64,000 nt of DNA from Mesorhizobium tamadayense (GTDB lineage: Bacteria; Pseudomonadota; Alphaproteobacteria; Rhizobiales; Rhizobiaceae): positions 1-64,000 of the forward strand of contig NZ_RQXT01000014.1 of NCBI RefSeq assembly GCF_003863365.1. The letters run 5' to 3'. Positions 27,046 through 36,225 of this stretch are shown piece after piece. Position numbers and translations under genes: made by a program. Under the pieces are notes generated by a model that saw only the letters and a list, made by a program, of their open reading frames with translations, was not told the origin of the DNA and did not search any database. Positions within the stretch are counted from its first letter, which is position 1. Each line of letters begins with the position of its first letter.

Positions 27046-29394
27046 TTAAGCCGTTTCGGCCGGCCTGTCCCGGCGATCGCCGTGACGTCTAATTTGATCC
27101 TGAAGCGCCTCAAGAGCGGCTGACGGTACCCCGTCGACATCTCCGCTATCCACTGACGGCGACAGTGAACGAGCGCCGGCCTCCACCTCCTGATCGAGCG
27201 ATGCCAGCAGCGCGGCGATCGACGTGGACTTGTTTCCCGGCCGGACTTGGAATTGCAGGACACTCGCCCTGCCTTCAGACGCACTCGGGTCGGACGCGTT
27301 TGATGCTGCCGGCGCCGATCGCCGGCCAAGGGTGGGAAGCGGCCGCGGCGCATTGTCGGCCGTCTGATCGGTCCGCTTCGGTTTCAACTCCGGAACTTCA
27401 GCGGCGACCTTGCTCTTTGCCTCAGCCTCACCACCCGTTGGACGGCCTGAGCTTGGCAGCGCCCGTGGTGCGTCCGCGCTGTCGCTATTCGCTTTCGCCT
27501 TTAACGCGGCAGGATCAACCCCTTCAGCCGCCGCACCGGTCGCAGGCGGCACCGCATCGGCATAGGCTGTATCGCCCGAAACCGGCGCTTCGACGGTATC
27601 GGGTTCCCGCAACTCGAAAGGCGCCGCTGGCGTACTGTTGGCCGCCGCCTCGACGTCCGCCATGGAGCGCAGCGGAAGATCCTGCCATCGGGAGAGAGGC
27701 GGCACCTTCAGGCGCCGGTGCCGAAATTCCTGGTAGATCGCCTTATAGGGAGCGTCCTTATAATAGGTGACCTTGCGCACCCTGAAACCAGCGCTCGGGA
27801 CCAGAACCACGGCCTGATTCGTCGGCATCTGTCGAAGCTCCGCCGCCGTCCGGAACGGCCTTTCCTGATAACTCAGACTCTTGTCTCGGGCCCCGAATAT
27901 GCCTTGACCGGCCCTGATAATCGGTGTGGGCACCTCGATCGTGGTCGGTCCCAGCATGACAGAGACATATTCCGATGTCTCCACGTCGTTCATGCGGATG
28001 AAAAACTTCACCTGGCATGCCGACACCGTGGTCTGCCGCGTCGCTTTTCCATAGACCTCGTCGAGCTGGGCGAGGTCTTGCAGGACCAGGACCATGCGGA
28101 AGCCATAGCCCGCGTTGATCGCCAGCTTGGACACGATAGACTCCATTTTACCGAGCTGGCGAAACTCGTCGATCATCACCAGGACCTGGTAGGGCTCGTC
28201 CGGGCCTGGCAAGGAAGCCATCAGCACATCATGGATTTGCTGGACCAAGATTTTGATGATGGGCCGGAACACGTCGAGCTGCGCCACCGAGCAGCCGATG
28301 AAGAGAGCCGTCGGGTCCTTGCGAAGCTTCGAGATATCGAAATCGGTCGACGCCGTAGCGGCTGCAACGAGATCATTGGTCCAGGGGTTGAGAGCCGCCG
28401 TCAGGTTGAAGTAGGCCGAGTTTCGCGTTTCCTTTTCCAGCGCAATGAACTGGTTGAGCCCGTGCACGACCCACGAAGGCAGATATTTTTCCTCGTCATT
28501 GCGGATATTCGTCAGCACCCTCAAAAAATCCACGCCAGTCGACAGTAGCATCGCGACAGCTCGCAAATGACGCTGCCCCTCATAGCGGGGCGACGTCAGC
28601 ACATAACCGATCATGGCCGTCAGCAGCTGCCGGCCGGCGCGCGCCCAGATCTCGGAACTTCCTGTCGCCTCGGGGATGATGAAGGAGGAGACCACCGCGC
28701 AGTCCGTCGGCATGCGCGCATCGCGGCGGATGAAATCCAGCGGATTATAGCGATGCGAATCCCGCTCGCCGGGGGAAAAGAAAAAGACCTTGTCGCCGAG
28801 AGCCTGCCGGTGTGCACCGAACGCCTCGAAGTTCTCCCGCTTCGGATCGAACCACACCGAGGATCCTCGCCACATATACCCGTTCGGTATGACAAAGCTG
28901 ACGCCCTTGCCGGATCGGGTCGGGCCGACCACCAGGACGTGCGCGGGATCGTCCGAGCGGATCGTCGCCCCACCCATCTTGCCGAGGATCAAGCCTTGCT
29001 TTGCCAGCAGGCTTTTCCTTTCGGCGTCCAAGATCGTGCCGAACCGCGCATCGCCGTAGTGCTTTGGCTTGCGGTTGACCAGGCTTGCAAAAATCAGGCC
29101 GACGCCGATCGCCACCACGACCGTGGCCGCGATCGTGCCGCGGATGATCGTCTCGCCCTGCGTGGGATGATAGGCCAAGCGCTGACTGAAATGCTGCCAG
29201 GCAACGAACAGGCCGCTTAGGCTGCGTTGCGCGTTCTGGTACTTTAGAAGCCCCCAGCGCGCGGCGCCTTCGGAAGGGAGGGCGGGATTCCACCGCCATG
29301 TCGCCACCAGCTCGTAGGCCAGGCTCCAAAGGGCAAAGAAGGCGGCGAGGCCCATGAGGCCGAGGAGAAGCCTATAAGCCAATACGCGAGACAT
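27046..29394 (-). CDS. virD4: VirD4/TraG-family type IV coupling protein
   Basis: The 782-residue coupling ATPase has two N-terminal membrane helices (residues about 8-28 and 85-105), Walker A VGPTRSGKGVSF near residue 155, and Walker B VLVMIDEFRQLG near residue 411. It carries an unusually long C-terminal tail of about 200 residues rich in Ala, Pro, Asp and Ser that may recruit substrates. It delivers the relaxase-DNA complex to the VirB channel. It is the last gene of the leftward operon, and its start overlaps virB11 by 23 bp. Confidence 0.93.
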   Translation of the reverse strand: MSRVLAYRLLLGLMGLAAFFALWSLAYELVATWRWNPALPSEGAARWGLLKYQNAQRSLSGLFVAWQHFSQRLAYHPTQGETIIRGTIAATVVVAIGVGLIFASLVNRKPKHYGDARFGTILDAERKSLLAKQGLILGKMGGATIRSDDPAHVLVVGPTRSGKGVSFVIPNGYMWRGSSVWFDPKRENFEAFGAHRQALGDKVFFFSPGERDSHRYNPLDFIRRDARMPTDCAVVSSFIIPEATGSSEIWARAGRQLLTAMIGYVLTSPRYEGQRHLRAVAMLLSTGVDFLRVLTNIRNDEEKYLPSWVVHGLNQFIALEKETRNSAYFNLTAALNPWTNDLVAAATASTDFDISKLRKDPTALFIGCSVAQLDVFRPIIKILVQQIHDVLMASLPGPDEPYQVLVMIDEFRQLGKMESIVSKLAINAGYGFRMVLVLQDLAQLDEVYGKATRQTTVSACQVKFFIRMNDVETSEYVSVMLGPTTIEVPTPIIRAGQGIFGARDKSLSYQERPFRTAAELRQMPTNQAVVLVPSAGFRVRKVTYYKDAPYKAIYQEFRHRRLKVPPLSRWQDLPLRSMADVEAAANSTPAAPFELREPDTVEAPVSGDTAYADAVPPATGAAAEGVDPAALKAKANSDSADAPRALPSSGRPTGGEAEAKSKVAAEVPELKPKRTDQTADNAPRPLPTLGRRSAPAASNASDPSASEGRASVLQFQVRPGNKSTSIAALLASLDQEVEAGARSLSPSVDSGDVDGVPSAALEALQDQIRRHGDRRDRPAETA

Positions 29395-30418
29395 CCTGGG
29401 GAACCTTTCTGGCGGCTCTCCATTCGCTCATGCGGTTGAACCAGATCGCCGAAGTTCCGCGCCAGCCGCCCCGGCGCGTCTGTTGGATCACAATCGGCAG
29501 GACCGACCGTACATAATCGATGATCTCCGCCTTGCTCAGCCCGAGCCCAGCCTGCATGACCATCAAGGCCAGCTGCTCGAACGCACCGGCCGGGCTGTCC
29601 GCATGGATCGTCGTGATCGATCCCGGATGACCCGTGTTGACGACGCGCAAGAACGAATAGGCTTCCGCTCCCCGGATCTCGCCCAGGAAGATTCGATCCG
29701 GCCGCAACCGCATGGCCGCCTGCAGCAGCGTTTCAACGGTCACTTGCGCCAGGCCCTGGTCGCCCTTCGACGCGACGAGGGGCAGATAATTGGGCTGGTG
29801 GGGTTTGACCTCGCGCGTATCCTCAATGGTGAGGATCCGCTCATCCGAGGGCACCTCGTGCAAAATCGCGTTCAGAAACGTCGTTTTGCCCGACGATGTG
29901 CCTCCTGAAAGCAAGATCGAATAACGTTCGCGCACGGCCAAGCGAAGGAAATCCTCGATCTTGCCGGCGTCGAGATATTCGCAAAGGGCGCTGTCGGTCT
30001 CGCTCAAGTCGCTGGGATCCTGGACGGAGATCGTATCGAACGCCCCCCGCTTCCGATAATCGTCAAGGCGCATGTCCTTCACCACCTGCTTGCGGATCGC
30101 GAAGGCGCCCCCTGTCGGCGTCGCCGGCGCAAGCACGCCCTGAAGGCGTTCGCCACCGGGCAGGGCGGCCGAAAGCAAGGGATTTTCCTCGCTGACCGAC
30201 TGCGAGGATGATGCCGCGATCCGTTCCATGAGGTACGTGATCGCGGCGCGGTCGAGCTCAGGCACGTCGAAGGGCTCCATATGTGTGGAACCGACGATTT
30301 CGACCCATACCCGTCCAGGCCCGTTCGCACAGATTTCCACCACGCGCTCGTCATCGAGCCAGCGCCGCACGGGCTCCAGCGCCCTATTTAGAAAGACGGT
30401 TCTTTGCTGCCCGCTCAC
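29372..30418 (-). CDS. virB11: VirB11-family traffic ATPase
   Basis: The 348-residue hexameric ATPase has an N-terminal domain (ANGPGRVWVEI), Walker A LLSGGTSSGKTTFLNAIL near residue 172, an Asp box ILTIEDTREV, Walker B-like RPDRIFLGEIRG and the His box TGHPGSITTIHAD. All motifs are intact. VirB11 powers substrate transfer and pilus assembly at the inner membrane. The gene overlaps virB10 by 35 bp and virD4 by 23 bp. Confidence 0.95.
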   Translation of the reverse strand: MSGQQRTVFLNRALEPVRRWLDDERVVEICANGPGRVWVEIVGSTHMEPFDVPELDRAAITYLMERIAASSSQSVSEENPLLSAALPGGERLQGVLAPATPTGGAFAIRKQVVKDMRLDDYRKRGAFDTISVQDPSDLSETDSALCEYLDAGKIEDFLRLAVRERYSILLSGGTSSGKTTFLNAILHEVPSDERILTIEDTREVKPHQPNYLPLVASKGDQGLAQVTVETLLQAAMRLRPDRIFLGEIRGAEAYSFLRVVNTGHPGSITTIHADSPAGAFEQLALMVMQAGLGLSKAEIIDYVRSVLPIVIQQTRRGGWRGTSAIWFNRMSEWRAARKVPQDVSRIGL

Positions 30419-31742
30419 GTCGTATCTCCCTCAACGCCTCGCGTACCGGGTCCGGATAGAACTCGGAAAAATCGAGGTCGCGGCGCACGAACACCATGAT
30501 CCGTGCCCCCTGATCGACATGGATCGTCGGCGCGATATTGATCGAGTTGCGAAGCGCCTCTTCGGCAATGCGGTTGAGGCTCTGCGAAATCTGTTGCGCG
30601 CCGATCTGGCGGGCGCTCTGCATGTACTGGTTGGGTTGCGTCTGGGTTGTCACCGTCTGTCCGGTCTGCGGATCAGTATAGGTCTGATTGGTGTTCGACC
30701 CGTTCTGGTCATTGCCAAGGTTGGCGATGAACTGGGTCGCGCCGCCGACGACACTTAGAAGGATCGCCGAGCCGAACCGCTCGAAATAATGGTTGTCGAC
30801 CTCGCCCGGCATGCCGCTGCGACCGAGCTCGTCGGTGCCCGTCGAACCGAGCTGCACCGACATGCCGTCCGATCGAAGCAGGCGTGTCCACACAATGAAC
30901 ACCCGCGTTTGGCCGGTTGCGAGGCCACTGCGATATTCACCGATAAGGCGGGAGCCACTGGCGATCAAAACCCTGCGACCGTCGAACGACCACACATCCT
31001 CCGACACGACGGCCCGAACCATACCGGCAAGATCGCTCTGAATCGCGGTCTCGAGCACGCCCTTGATCATCGTCCCTTGGGCGACCAGAGCGTCCGTGCG
31101 CGGGTTCATCGTGGCCTTCGATGTATCCGCTCCGCTCTGGCTCGCCCGCGCCAAAAAACGCCGATTGGGGTCCTCTTCGCCCTCGCCTGCGTTTCCGGCC
31201 GCCGCTGCATCCCTTCCATTGCCGCCCGGCGCTGACGCACTGCCAGGCGCATCGCCGCTATCGACGACGAGCTGCTTGGCGCGCAAGCGCTCCCATTTGC
31301 GGCGCTCCTCTTCTTCCTGCCTGCGCCGTTCTTCCTCAGCCAGACGCCGGGCCTCGGAATCGTCCTGAACCTGCGGTGGAGCTGCAGGCGGTTGCAATAC
31401 TGGCGGAGGCGGAGGGGGAGCCTCGATCGTCGACGGCGGCTGCGCTGGTGCCGCCGGCGGCTCCTCGGGAGCCGTCGGGATTTTCAGGGTGCCGTTATCA
31501 AGCTGGGGACGCGGCGTATCGAGCCCCGGTGCGGGAAACTGTGTGGTGTGGAACTCCTCGCCATCCGACGCCGTCAACAGCGGTTTGTCCGGCGCACGCG
31601 TCGCGGCATAGATCATCCAGCCGGCGAGGACCACCGCACCCAGCGGCACGGCGATCTTGAAGAATGTGCTCGCCCCGAATTTTGGCGCGGCGACCGCCGT
31701 GCCCTCCTCAGCAAGCATTCTGTACTCATTGGGAGATGGCAT
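30384..31742 (-). CDS. virB10: VirB10-family channel protein
   Basis: This 452-residue protein has a single inner-membrane helix near residues 28-46 (FKIAVPLGAVVLAGWMIYA). A periplasmic proline-rich region (APAQPPSTIEAPPPPPPVL) is followed by charged coiled sequence (RRLAEEERRRQEEEERRKW) and a TrbI-type C-terminal beta domain ending VFVRRDLDFSEFY. VirB10 spans both membranes and gates the outer-membrane pore with VirB7 and VirB9. It overlaps both neighbours. Confidence 0.94.
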   Translation of the reverse strand: MPSPNEYRMLAEEGTAVAAPKFGASTFFKIAVPLGAVVLAGWMIYAATRAPDKPLLTASDGEEFHTTQFPAPGLDTPRPQLDNGTLKIPTAPEEPPAAPAQPPSTIEAPPPPPPVLQPPAAPPQVQDDSEARRLAEEERRRQEEEERRKWERLRAKQLVVDSGDAPGSASAPGGNGRDAAAAGNAGEGEEDPNRRFLARASQSGADTSKATMNPRTDALVAQGTMIKGVLETAIQSDLAGMVRAVVSEDVWSFDGRRVLIASGSRLIGEYRSGLATGQTRVFIVWTRLLRSDGMSVQLGSTGTDELGRSGMPGEVDNHYFERFGSAILLSVVGGATQFIANLGNDQNGSNTNQTYTDPQTGQTVTTQTQPNQYMQSARQIGAQQISQSLNRIAEEALRNSINIAPTIHVDQGARIMVFVRRDLDFSEFYPDPVREALREIRRERAAKNRLSK

Positions 31743-32562
31743 CGGGTCCCCTCACTTTCCGAACAGTCCCACCGCCGACACGCTGCGGCTCGTAAGGTTC
31801 AAGCCCGGTCGGTTCGTTCACATTGTTCAGTCTCAGATTGAAGACGCAGGTCGCTTCGTCGCCATTGCGCAGGGTCCACTGGTAATTGACCTTGTCGACG
31901 ACGATGTACGCGCCCTCGCGGCGATAATTCACAAGCGTCTCATTGCGCTCGCTGTCGACGACATAGACCGCCGGCACCTCCCTTGCGGGATCGAAGCGGA
32001 ACCAGGTCTTCACGCCGTCGTCGTAGATCACGAGCGGCTTATTTGCCGATGACCCCTTATAGGCATAGGACGAGTTGGCATTTTCCGCCTTGAAGCCTTG
32101 CCGGTTCGGCTGCGCTGCCCGGGCCCGGGCTTCGTCCATCAGTGCCGCGTCCGAGGCCTCTTCGGGATAGCGGAACTTGATCGCATAGACTTGTTGCGCA
32201 ACCGGCCGAAACTCGCCGTTGAGGAAGAACACATAGCTGCGCTTGTTGGTCAGCACGTTGAGATTCCCGCCCGCATTCTTTTCGATCGGCTTCACAAACA
32301 GCACATTGGCCTTCTTGTTGGGCTCGATGCTCCAGGCCGGGACGTCGCCAGCGCCGAGGGTTTCGATTTTCTCGTCATCGCCGAATTCGATCATGGTCGA
32401 GGCGCCATAGCTGGCCGGCACCGACACCACATCGTCCTTCTGATACCAGACGAAGCGAATGCGACTGTCACGAGATCCCGCCCGAGGGGTCTGTTCGGCA
32501 AGGGCCGGCTGAACCCCGCAAACGCCGAGCCCGATTGCCATCAGGATGCCGGCGATCTTCAT
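31726..32562 (-). CDS. virB9: VirB9-family outer-membrane core protein
   Basis: I start at the ATG 32560-32562, which overlaps the virB8 stop by four bases and begins a signal peptide (MKIAGILMAIGLGVCGVQPA, cleaved near ALA|EQ). This gives 278 residues. The periplasmic body has QQVYAIKFRYPEE and the C-terminal NYQWTLRNGDEATCVFNLR, both typical VirB9/CagX features. It pairs with VirB7 and VirB10 in the core complex. A longer frame to 32703 would put the signal peptide inside the protein and is rejected. Confidence 0.93.
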   Translation of the reverse strand: MKIAGILMAIGLGVCGVQPALAEQTPRAGSRDSRIRFVWYQKDDVVSVPASYGASTMIEFGDDEKIETLGAGDVPAWSIEPNKKANVLFVKPIEKNAGGNLNVLTNKRSYVFFLNGEFRPVAQQVYAIKFRYPEEASDAALMDEARARAAQPNRQGFKAENANSSYAYKGSSANKPLVIYDDGVKTWFRFDPAREVPAVYVVDSERNETLVNYRREGAYIVVDKVNYQWTLRNGDEATCVFNLRLNNVNEPTGLEPYEPQRVGGGTVRKVRGPDAISQ

Positions 32563-33290
32563 TGCGGTGTCTCCGCGGTGGGTGCCGGCGCCGTCTCCTG
32601 ATCGCGCCGATATTCGAGCACCTGGAAGCCGAGCGGATTTTGAAAGCGGATCTCGTTTTTGGCTGGCACGTCGGTGTAGCGGAACCGGATCAACGACACC
32701 CAATGCCGCTGCACGGTGTTCGCCTGGCTTTTTTCCTCTGTCATGAACCGGACCAGGGCGGTCCTCTGGTTGGGAAATGTCACCGACTTCACGGTCACAG
32801 CCACGACGGTGTTTCGCCCGTACAGCACCACGGGGTTCGTCACCTTGTTCGCCGGGCTGAAAAGCTCGACGAGCTCTCTCGAGGCATCGCCTGCGCTCAG
32901 CAATTGCGCGAGATCGAAGTTGTCCTTCAGCGCCTTCGGATCGTAGGTCTCGCGAGCCTTCACATAACGGACGATATCGAACATCCCCATCGACTCGTCC
33001 TGCTGCAAAGGACCGTCAGCCAGCGGCCGCTTGACCTCGACAAACCCGGTGGATTTGTCGACCACCACCATGTAGGGCTCATAAGTCTTGAGTGGCAGCG
33101 CAAGGATCAGCGCGCCCACCGCTGCTACGGCAATGACCGAGGCGACGCTCGCCACACACCACGCCAGAGATCGCGACCAGCGATTGCGCCGCGCGATATC
33201 TTTTTCCCAGATTGCCGCATCCACATAGTACGGCAAGGGAGACTCGGTTGCCTTCGCCGGTCCCCCAGCGTTTTCCTTCACATCGCTCAT
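32559..33290 (-). CDS. virB8: VirB8-family inner-membrane protein
   Basis: This 243-residue protein has a short cytoplasmic tail, one membrane helix near residues 43-66, and a periplasmic VirB8 domain with PYMVVVDKSTGFVEVKRPL, MFDIVRYVKARETYD and HWVSLIRFRYTDVPAKNEIR. The NPLGFQV motif near the C-terminus is the VirB8 signature. It nucleates assembly of the secretion channel. The gene follows virB6 by 13 bp, so no VirB7 gene sits in the usual VirB6-VirB8 gap. Confidence 0.93.
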   Translation of the reverse strand: MSDVKENAGGPAKATESPLPYYVDAAIWEKDIARRNRWSRSLAWCVASVASVIAVAAVGALILALPLKTYEPYMVVVDKSTGFVEVKRPLADGPLQQDESMGMFDIVRYVKARETYDPKALKDNFDLAQLLSAGDASRELVELFSPANKVTNPVVLYGRNTVVAVTVKSVTFPNQRTALVRFMTEEKSQANTVQRHWVSLIRFRYTDVPAKNEIRFQNPLGFQVLEYRRDQETAPAPTAETPQ

Positions 33291-33303
33291 CGGTGCCCCA
33301 AGA

Positions 33304-34374
33304 TTATGCGGGATCCGTCAGCTTTCGCGAAAGCCGCGCATATTCCGCTGAATTTTCGTATCTTCTCTGTGCGAGGCTCACGCGCGCCCGCTCGCGACCC
33401 GCCAGGCGTTCCTGCCGCGTGCTCCAGCCCAAGCGTCCCATCAGCCTCCGCTGACCGGCTTGGCCCAGCGATCCGAAAGCGCCGCCGTAGAACCGCCCAA
33501 ACGAAGGCGTTCCAATACCAATTCCGCCCGCGAGCGAGGCGGCAACGTTGGTGATTTGCGACAGCAGCAGCACGCCAACAAGGCAGATCAGGATCAGCGG
33601 CGCGGCTTCGGTCAAAGTCGTTGTCGCGGCCCCGTTCGACCGGTTGATCGCGTCGAAATAGGTCTGCGTGATCGAGATGAAGAAGGCGCAGAAGGCGTAG
33701 ACCAGAATCTGCACACACATGTACTGGACGATCGCGGTTATCCAGCCAGCGAAGAACCGGGTCGTGTAGCCGAACAGCATGAGAATGATGAACACTGGGG
33801 CGAGCGCCAGCAAAAGCCAAAGAAAGATCTTCGACAGGATGATGAGGAAGATCGCATAACCGATGAGCAGGGCGCCGACGACAAGGATGATCGCCGCCAG
33901 CACGTAGCCGCCGAAGTTCAACACCCCAAGGCTCTTGATAAAGGCGGACGTGGAATTGGCGAGCGAATCCCAGATATTTTGCAGGGCCGTCTGCACGGAG
34001 TTGACGGAGTTCAGCCCGGCCGATGTCCCGGTCACATTGGCCGACACGCTCGTGAGAAGGCTGTTCCCGATCGCGGAAGGTGTCTCATTCGCGAACGAAT
34101 ACGCATATGTTTGAAAGTCCCCCCAGCTCGTCGCCAGAGCGTAGACGACGAAGGCGCGGAACAGGCGCCAGATCATCTCTTTCCCCGATCCGGTCGAGGT
34201 TCCCTGCCAGATGCTGATGGCCCAGAATATCACGTACAACGTCAGCATCAGGCCGGCGACACCCACCTGTCCGCCGCCGGTCAAGGCCGACGCGAGGTTC
34301 TGGTAGGCTTGCGATACGTAGTTATTGCCGAATTGGTCGACCTGCTGCAGAAGCGTCGTGATATTGAAGTTCAT
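33304..34374 (-). CDS. virB6: VirB6/TrbL-family polytopic membrane protein
   Basis: The 356-residue protein has five or more membrane helices, including AAIILVVGALLIGYAIFLII and LLLALAPVFIILMLFG, and a TrbL/VirB6-type glycine-rich N-terminus (NYVSQAYQNLASALTGGGQV). The basic C-terminal tail (QRRLMGRLGWSTRQERLAGR) is cytoplasmic. It forms part of the inner-membrane translocation path. The ATG overlaps the upstream lipoprotein stop by four bases. Confidence 0.9.
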   Translation of the reverse strand: MNFNITTLLQQVDQFGNNYVSQAYQNLASALTGGGQVGVAGLMLTLYVIFWAISIWQGTSTGSGKEMIWRLFRAFVVYALATSWGDFQTYAYSFANETPSAIGNSLLTSVSANVTGTSAGLNSVNSVQTALQNIWDSLANSTSAFIKSLGVLNFGGYVLAAIILVVGALLIGYAIFLIILSKIFLWLLLALAPVFIILMLFGYTTRFFAGWITAIVQYMCVQILVYAFCAFFISITQTYFDAINRSNGAATTTLTEAAPLILICLVGVLLLSQITNVAASLAGGIGIGTPSFGRFYGGAFGSLGQAGQRRLMGRLGWSTRQERLAGRERARVSLAQRRYENSAEYARLSRKLTDPA

Positions 34375-34604
34375 TTTTTCGCCATCCCACCTGGAAACAG
34401 AGATGGATCGCTATTGAGTGCCTTCATCGAACCGCATTCGAATGGCTTCGCCGCTTCTGTTTTTGGTTCGGGCGCCGCGAACGCCAGTGGCTGCACCGGT
34501 CCGTCGTCGCGCGAGCATGGAGCCTTGAGCGGCTTGTGGCCGCACCCCGAGGTCGCGACAGCGCCAATAATGGCGCCCGCTAATAGAAGAAAGCGCAGGG
34601 TCAT
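34371..34604 (-). CDS. VirB7-like or entry-exclusion-like lipoprotein
   Basis: The 77-residue protein has a lipoprotein signal ending SGC near residues 19-21, followed by a short polar body with two more cysteines (KAPCSRDD and FECGSMKAL). It sits between virB5 and virB6. In some systems that slot holds the Eex entry-exclusion lipoprotein, while VirB7 follows VirB6. Here no other VirB7 exists, so it may supply the outer-membrane lipoprotein of the core complex. I leave the choice open. Confidence 0.75.
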   Translation of the reverse strand: MTLRFLLLAGAIIGAVATSGCGHKPLKAPCSRDDGPVQPLAFAAPEPKTEAAKPFECGSMKALNSDPSLFPGGMAKK

Positions 34605-35314
34605 TGGCCGGACTTGTATTCGAGCCCCCGCGAGGCCTGCGTGATCAGGTTCATACGATCGATGTTTTCCTGGTTGGCAGCCGCCGTAGCGGTGTTCACC
34701 GCGCCGATCAGCTCGTTCACGGTCAGACCGGTTTGCACCATGATCTGGCTGTTCTGATCGATCGAGCCCTTGATGTCCTGCGCCGTGCCGATCCGCTGAG
34801 CGCCCGACTGAAAAGCGTTGGAACGCGTCTTCACCCCGTTTTGCGAGGAGTCGACCAGCCCGGAGACCGTGGCCGCGACGTTCACCAGGGCGCTGTAGTT
34901 CTTATCCATCTGCGTCGTCTGGCCATTGATCAGGCCCGAAATGGTTTTCACCAGCTGCAAGCCGTTGATCAGGTTCGAAACCATTCCCTGCGATCCATTG
35001 CCGAGGCCGGCGAATGACAACGAGCCGCCTGAGATCACGCTACCAAGCGAAGGCGCGCCCCCCATGGAGAAGCCGCCATTGCCCAAGGCCATCTGCGCGA
35101 GCTGACCGGCCTCGCCCGACCGGTCGCCCGTGACGGCCTGCAGCGTCTTTTGCGTATAGTTCATGATGTTGCGGTCGGTGCTGAGGATCTCGCTCGTGGC
35201 CGATGCAATCTGCCGTGCCTGTTCCAGATTAGCCTCGTCGATCGTAGGCACCTGCGCAAAGGCGATGCCGCGAAAGCCAAGCAAGAGTGCCGCTGTTAAC
35301 GCAATTCCACGCAT
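34601..35314 (-). CDS. virB5: VirB5/TrbJ-like pilus-tip protein
   Basis: The 237-residue exported protein has a signal peptide cleaved near AFA|QVP. The body is mostly helical with a glycine-rich insert (GNGGFSMGGAPSLGSVISGG) and ends with IDQNSQIMVQTGLTVNELIG, matching the VirB5/TrbJ family. VirB5 localises at the pilus tip and helps adhesion to recipients. The C-terminal pattern recurs in the neighbouring gene at 35326-36225, suggesting an old duplication. Confidence 0.82.
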   Translation of the reverse strand: MRGIALTAALLLGFRGIAFAQVPTIDEANLEQARQIASATSEILSTDRNIMNYTQKTLQAVTGDRSGEAGQLAQMALGNGGFSMGGAPSLGSVISGGSLSFAGLGNGSQGMVSNLINGLQLVKTISGLINGQTTQMDKNYSALVNVAATVSGLVDSSQNGVKTRSNAFQSGAQRIGTAQDIKGSIDQNSQIMVQTGLTVNELIGAVNTATAAANQENIDRMNLITQASRGLEYKSGQ

Positions 35315-35325
35315 AGCCCTTTCTC

Positions 35326-36225
35326 CTATTGAGCCTGATATTGCTTGACGGCCGACATCAGTTCGTCGGTCGTCATGGTGACGGGAGCGCTGTTCGCGTC
35401 CCTTTGGATTTGCGACAGCATGGGCGACACGTTTTCAACCGTATCGGTCGTACGCGGAACCGTGCAGCCGCTGTCCGTCGACGAGCAGCACGGGTTGCCG
35501 GCCGTGCCGACGCCGCTCGTACCTCCAGGGCAGCTCGTCGAACCACCCGAGCCAGGCGGCGGGCCCGAGCCAGGCGGCGGGAACGCGGGAGTGGCCACCC
35601 CCAGGCCGGAGGATCCGCGGCTCGTCAGTGTGGCCGTGCCGATGTTTCGCACGTTGAAAGCTTGGGCGAAGAACCCTGTCGCCTGGATCACCTCGTTGAA
35701 GGTCAGCCCGCCTTGGGCGCGGATTGCGCTGTTGCGGTCGAAGGCTTCCATGACCTTTTTGTCGGTCCCGATATCCTGACCCATGGTCTCGAAGACCTGC
35801 TTATTGGGGGCCACCGTAGACATGCTGCCGTTCATGCCGCCTAGAACCTGACCGGTGCTGTCGAGCAGGCTCCTTTCACCGGCATTGCCGCCGACAGCGC
35901 TCGATCCCGACCCGGTCGAGGCGAACGCCGAAGAGCCCTTGATGTCCGGATTGGCCTGTTCCAGGGACGCCCGGCCACTTGCTGGATCGACCGAAGCCTT
36001 CGGGCTCTTCACGTCCTGCGCCTTTTTGGGCGTCGTCACCGAGCAATTGACCCCCTGCGTGGCGGACTTCGTGTCCTCCTGGATGAGCTTGATCTGAACC
36101 TTGTCGGCCTTGTCCTCGCTCCGCTGCGACAAGATCGGGCTATCAGAAACCGGCACGGCCGCCATGGCCGTCGATCCCGCGAAAATCGTCACAAGGGCGA
36201 CCGTCGCGCCCATGATGGTTTTCAT
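35326..36225 (-). CDS. Second VirB5-like exported protein
   Basis: I start at the ATG 36225 (MKTIMGATVALVTIFAG, a signal peptide), which overlaps the virB4 stop by four bases, giving 299 residues. A helical segment with MEAFDRNSAIRAQGGLTFNE and VIQATGFFAQAFN aligns with the C-terminal pattern of the adjacent VirB5. It is followed by a proline-glycine linker with a repeated PPPGSG unit and a cysteine cluster (TSCPGG, NPCCSS, GCTVP). The fusion of a VirB5-like core with a Cys-rich tail is unusual. Its role, perhaps a second tip or adhesin subunit, is inference. Confidence 0.75.
   Translation of the reverse strand: MKTIMGATVALVTIFAGSTAMAAVPVSDSPILSQRSEDKADKVQIKLIQEDTKSATQGVNCSVTTPKKAQDVKSPKASVDPASGRASLEQANPDIKGSSAFASTGSGSSAVGGNAGERSLLDSTGQVLGGMNGSMSTVAPNKQVFETMGQDIGTDKKVMEAFDRNSAIRAQGGLTFNEVIQATGFFAQAFNVRNIGTATLTSRGSSGLGVATPAFPPPGSGPPPGSGGSTSCPGGTSGVGTAGNPCCSSTDSGCTVPRTTDTVENVSPMLSQIQRDANSAPVTMTTDELMSAVKQYQAQ

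Noticed and set aside
33460..34644. 394-codon plus-strand frame opposite virB6
   Set aside because: It is the antisense of a polytopic membrane gene in a continuous operon; highly charged shadow composition.
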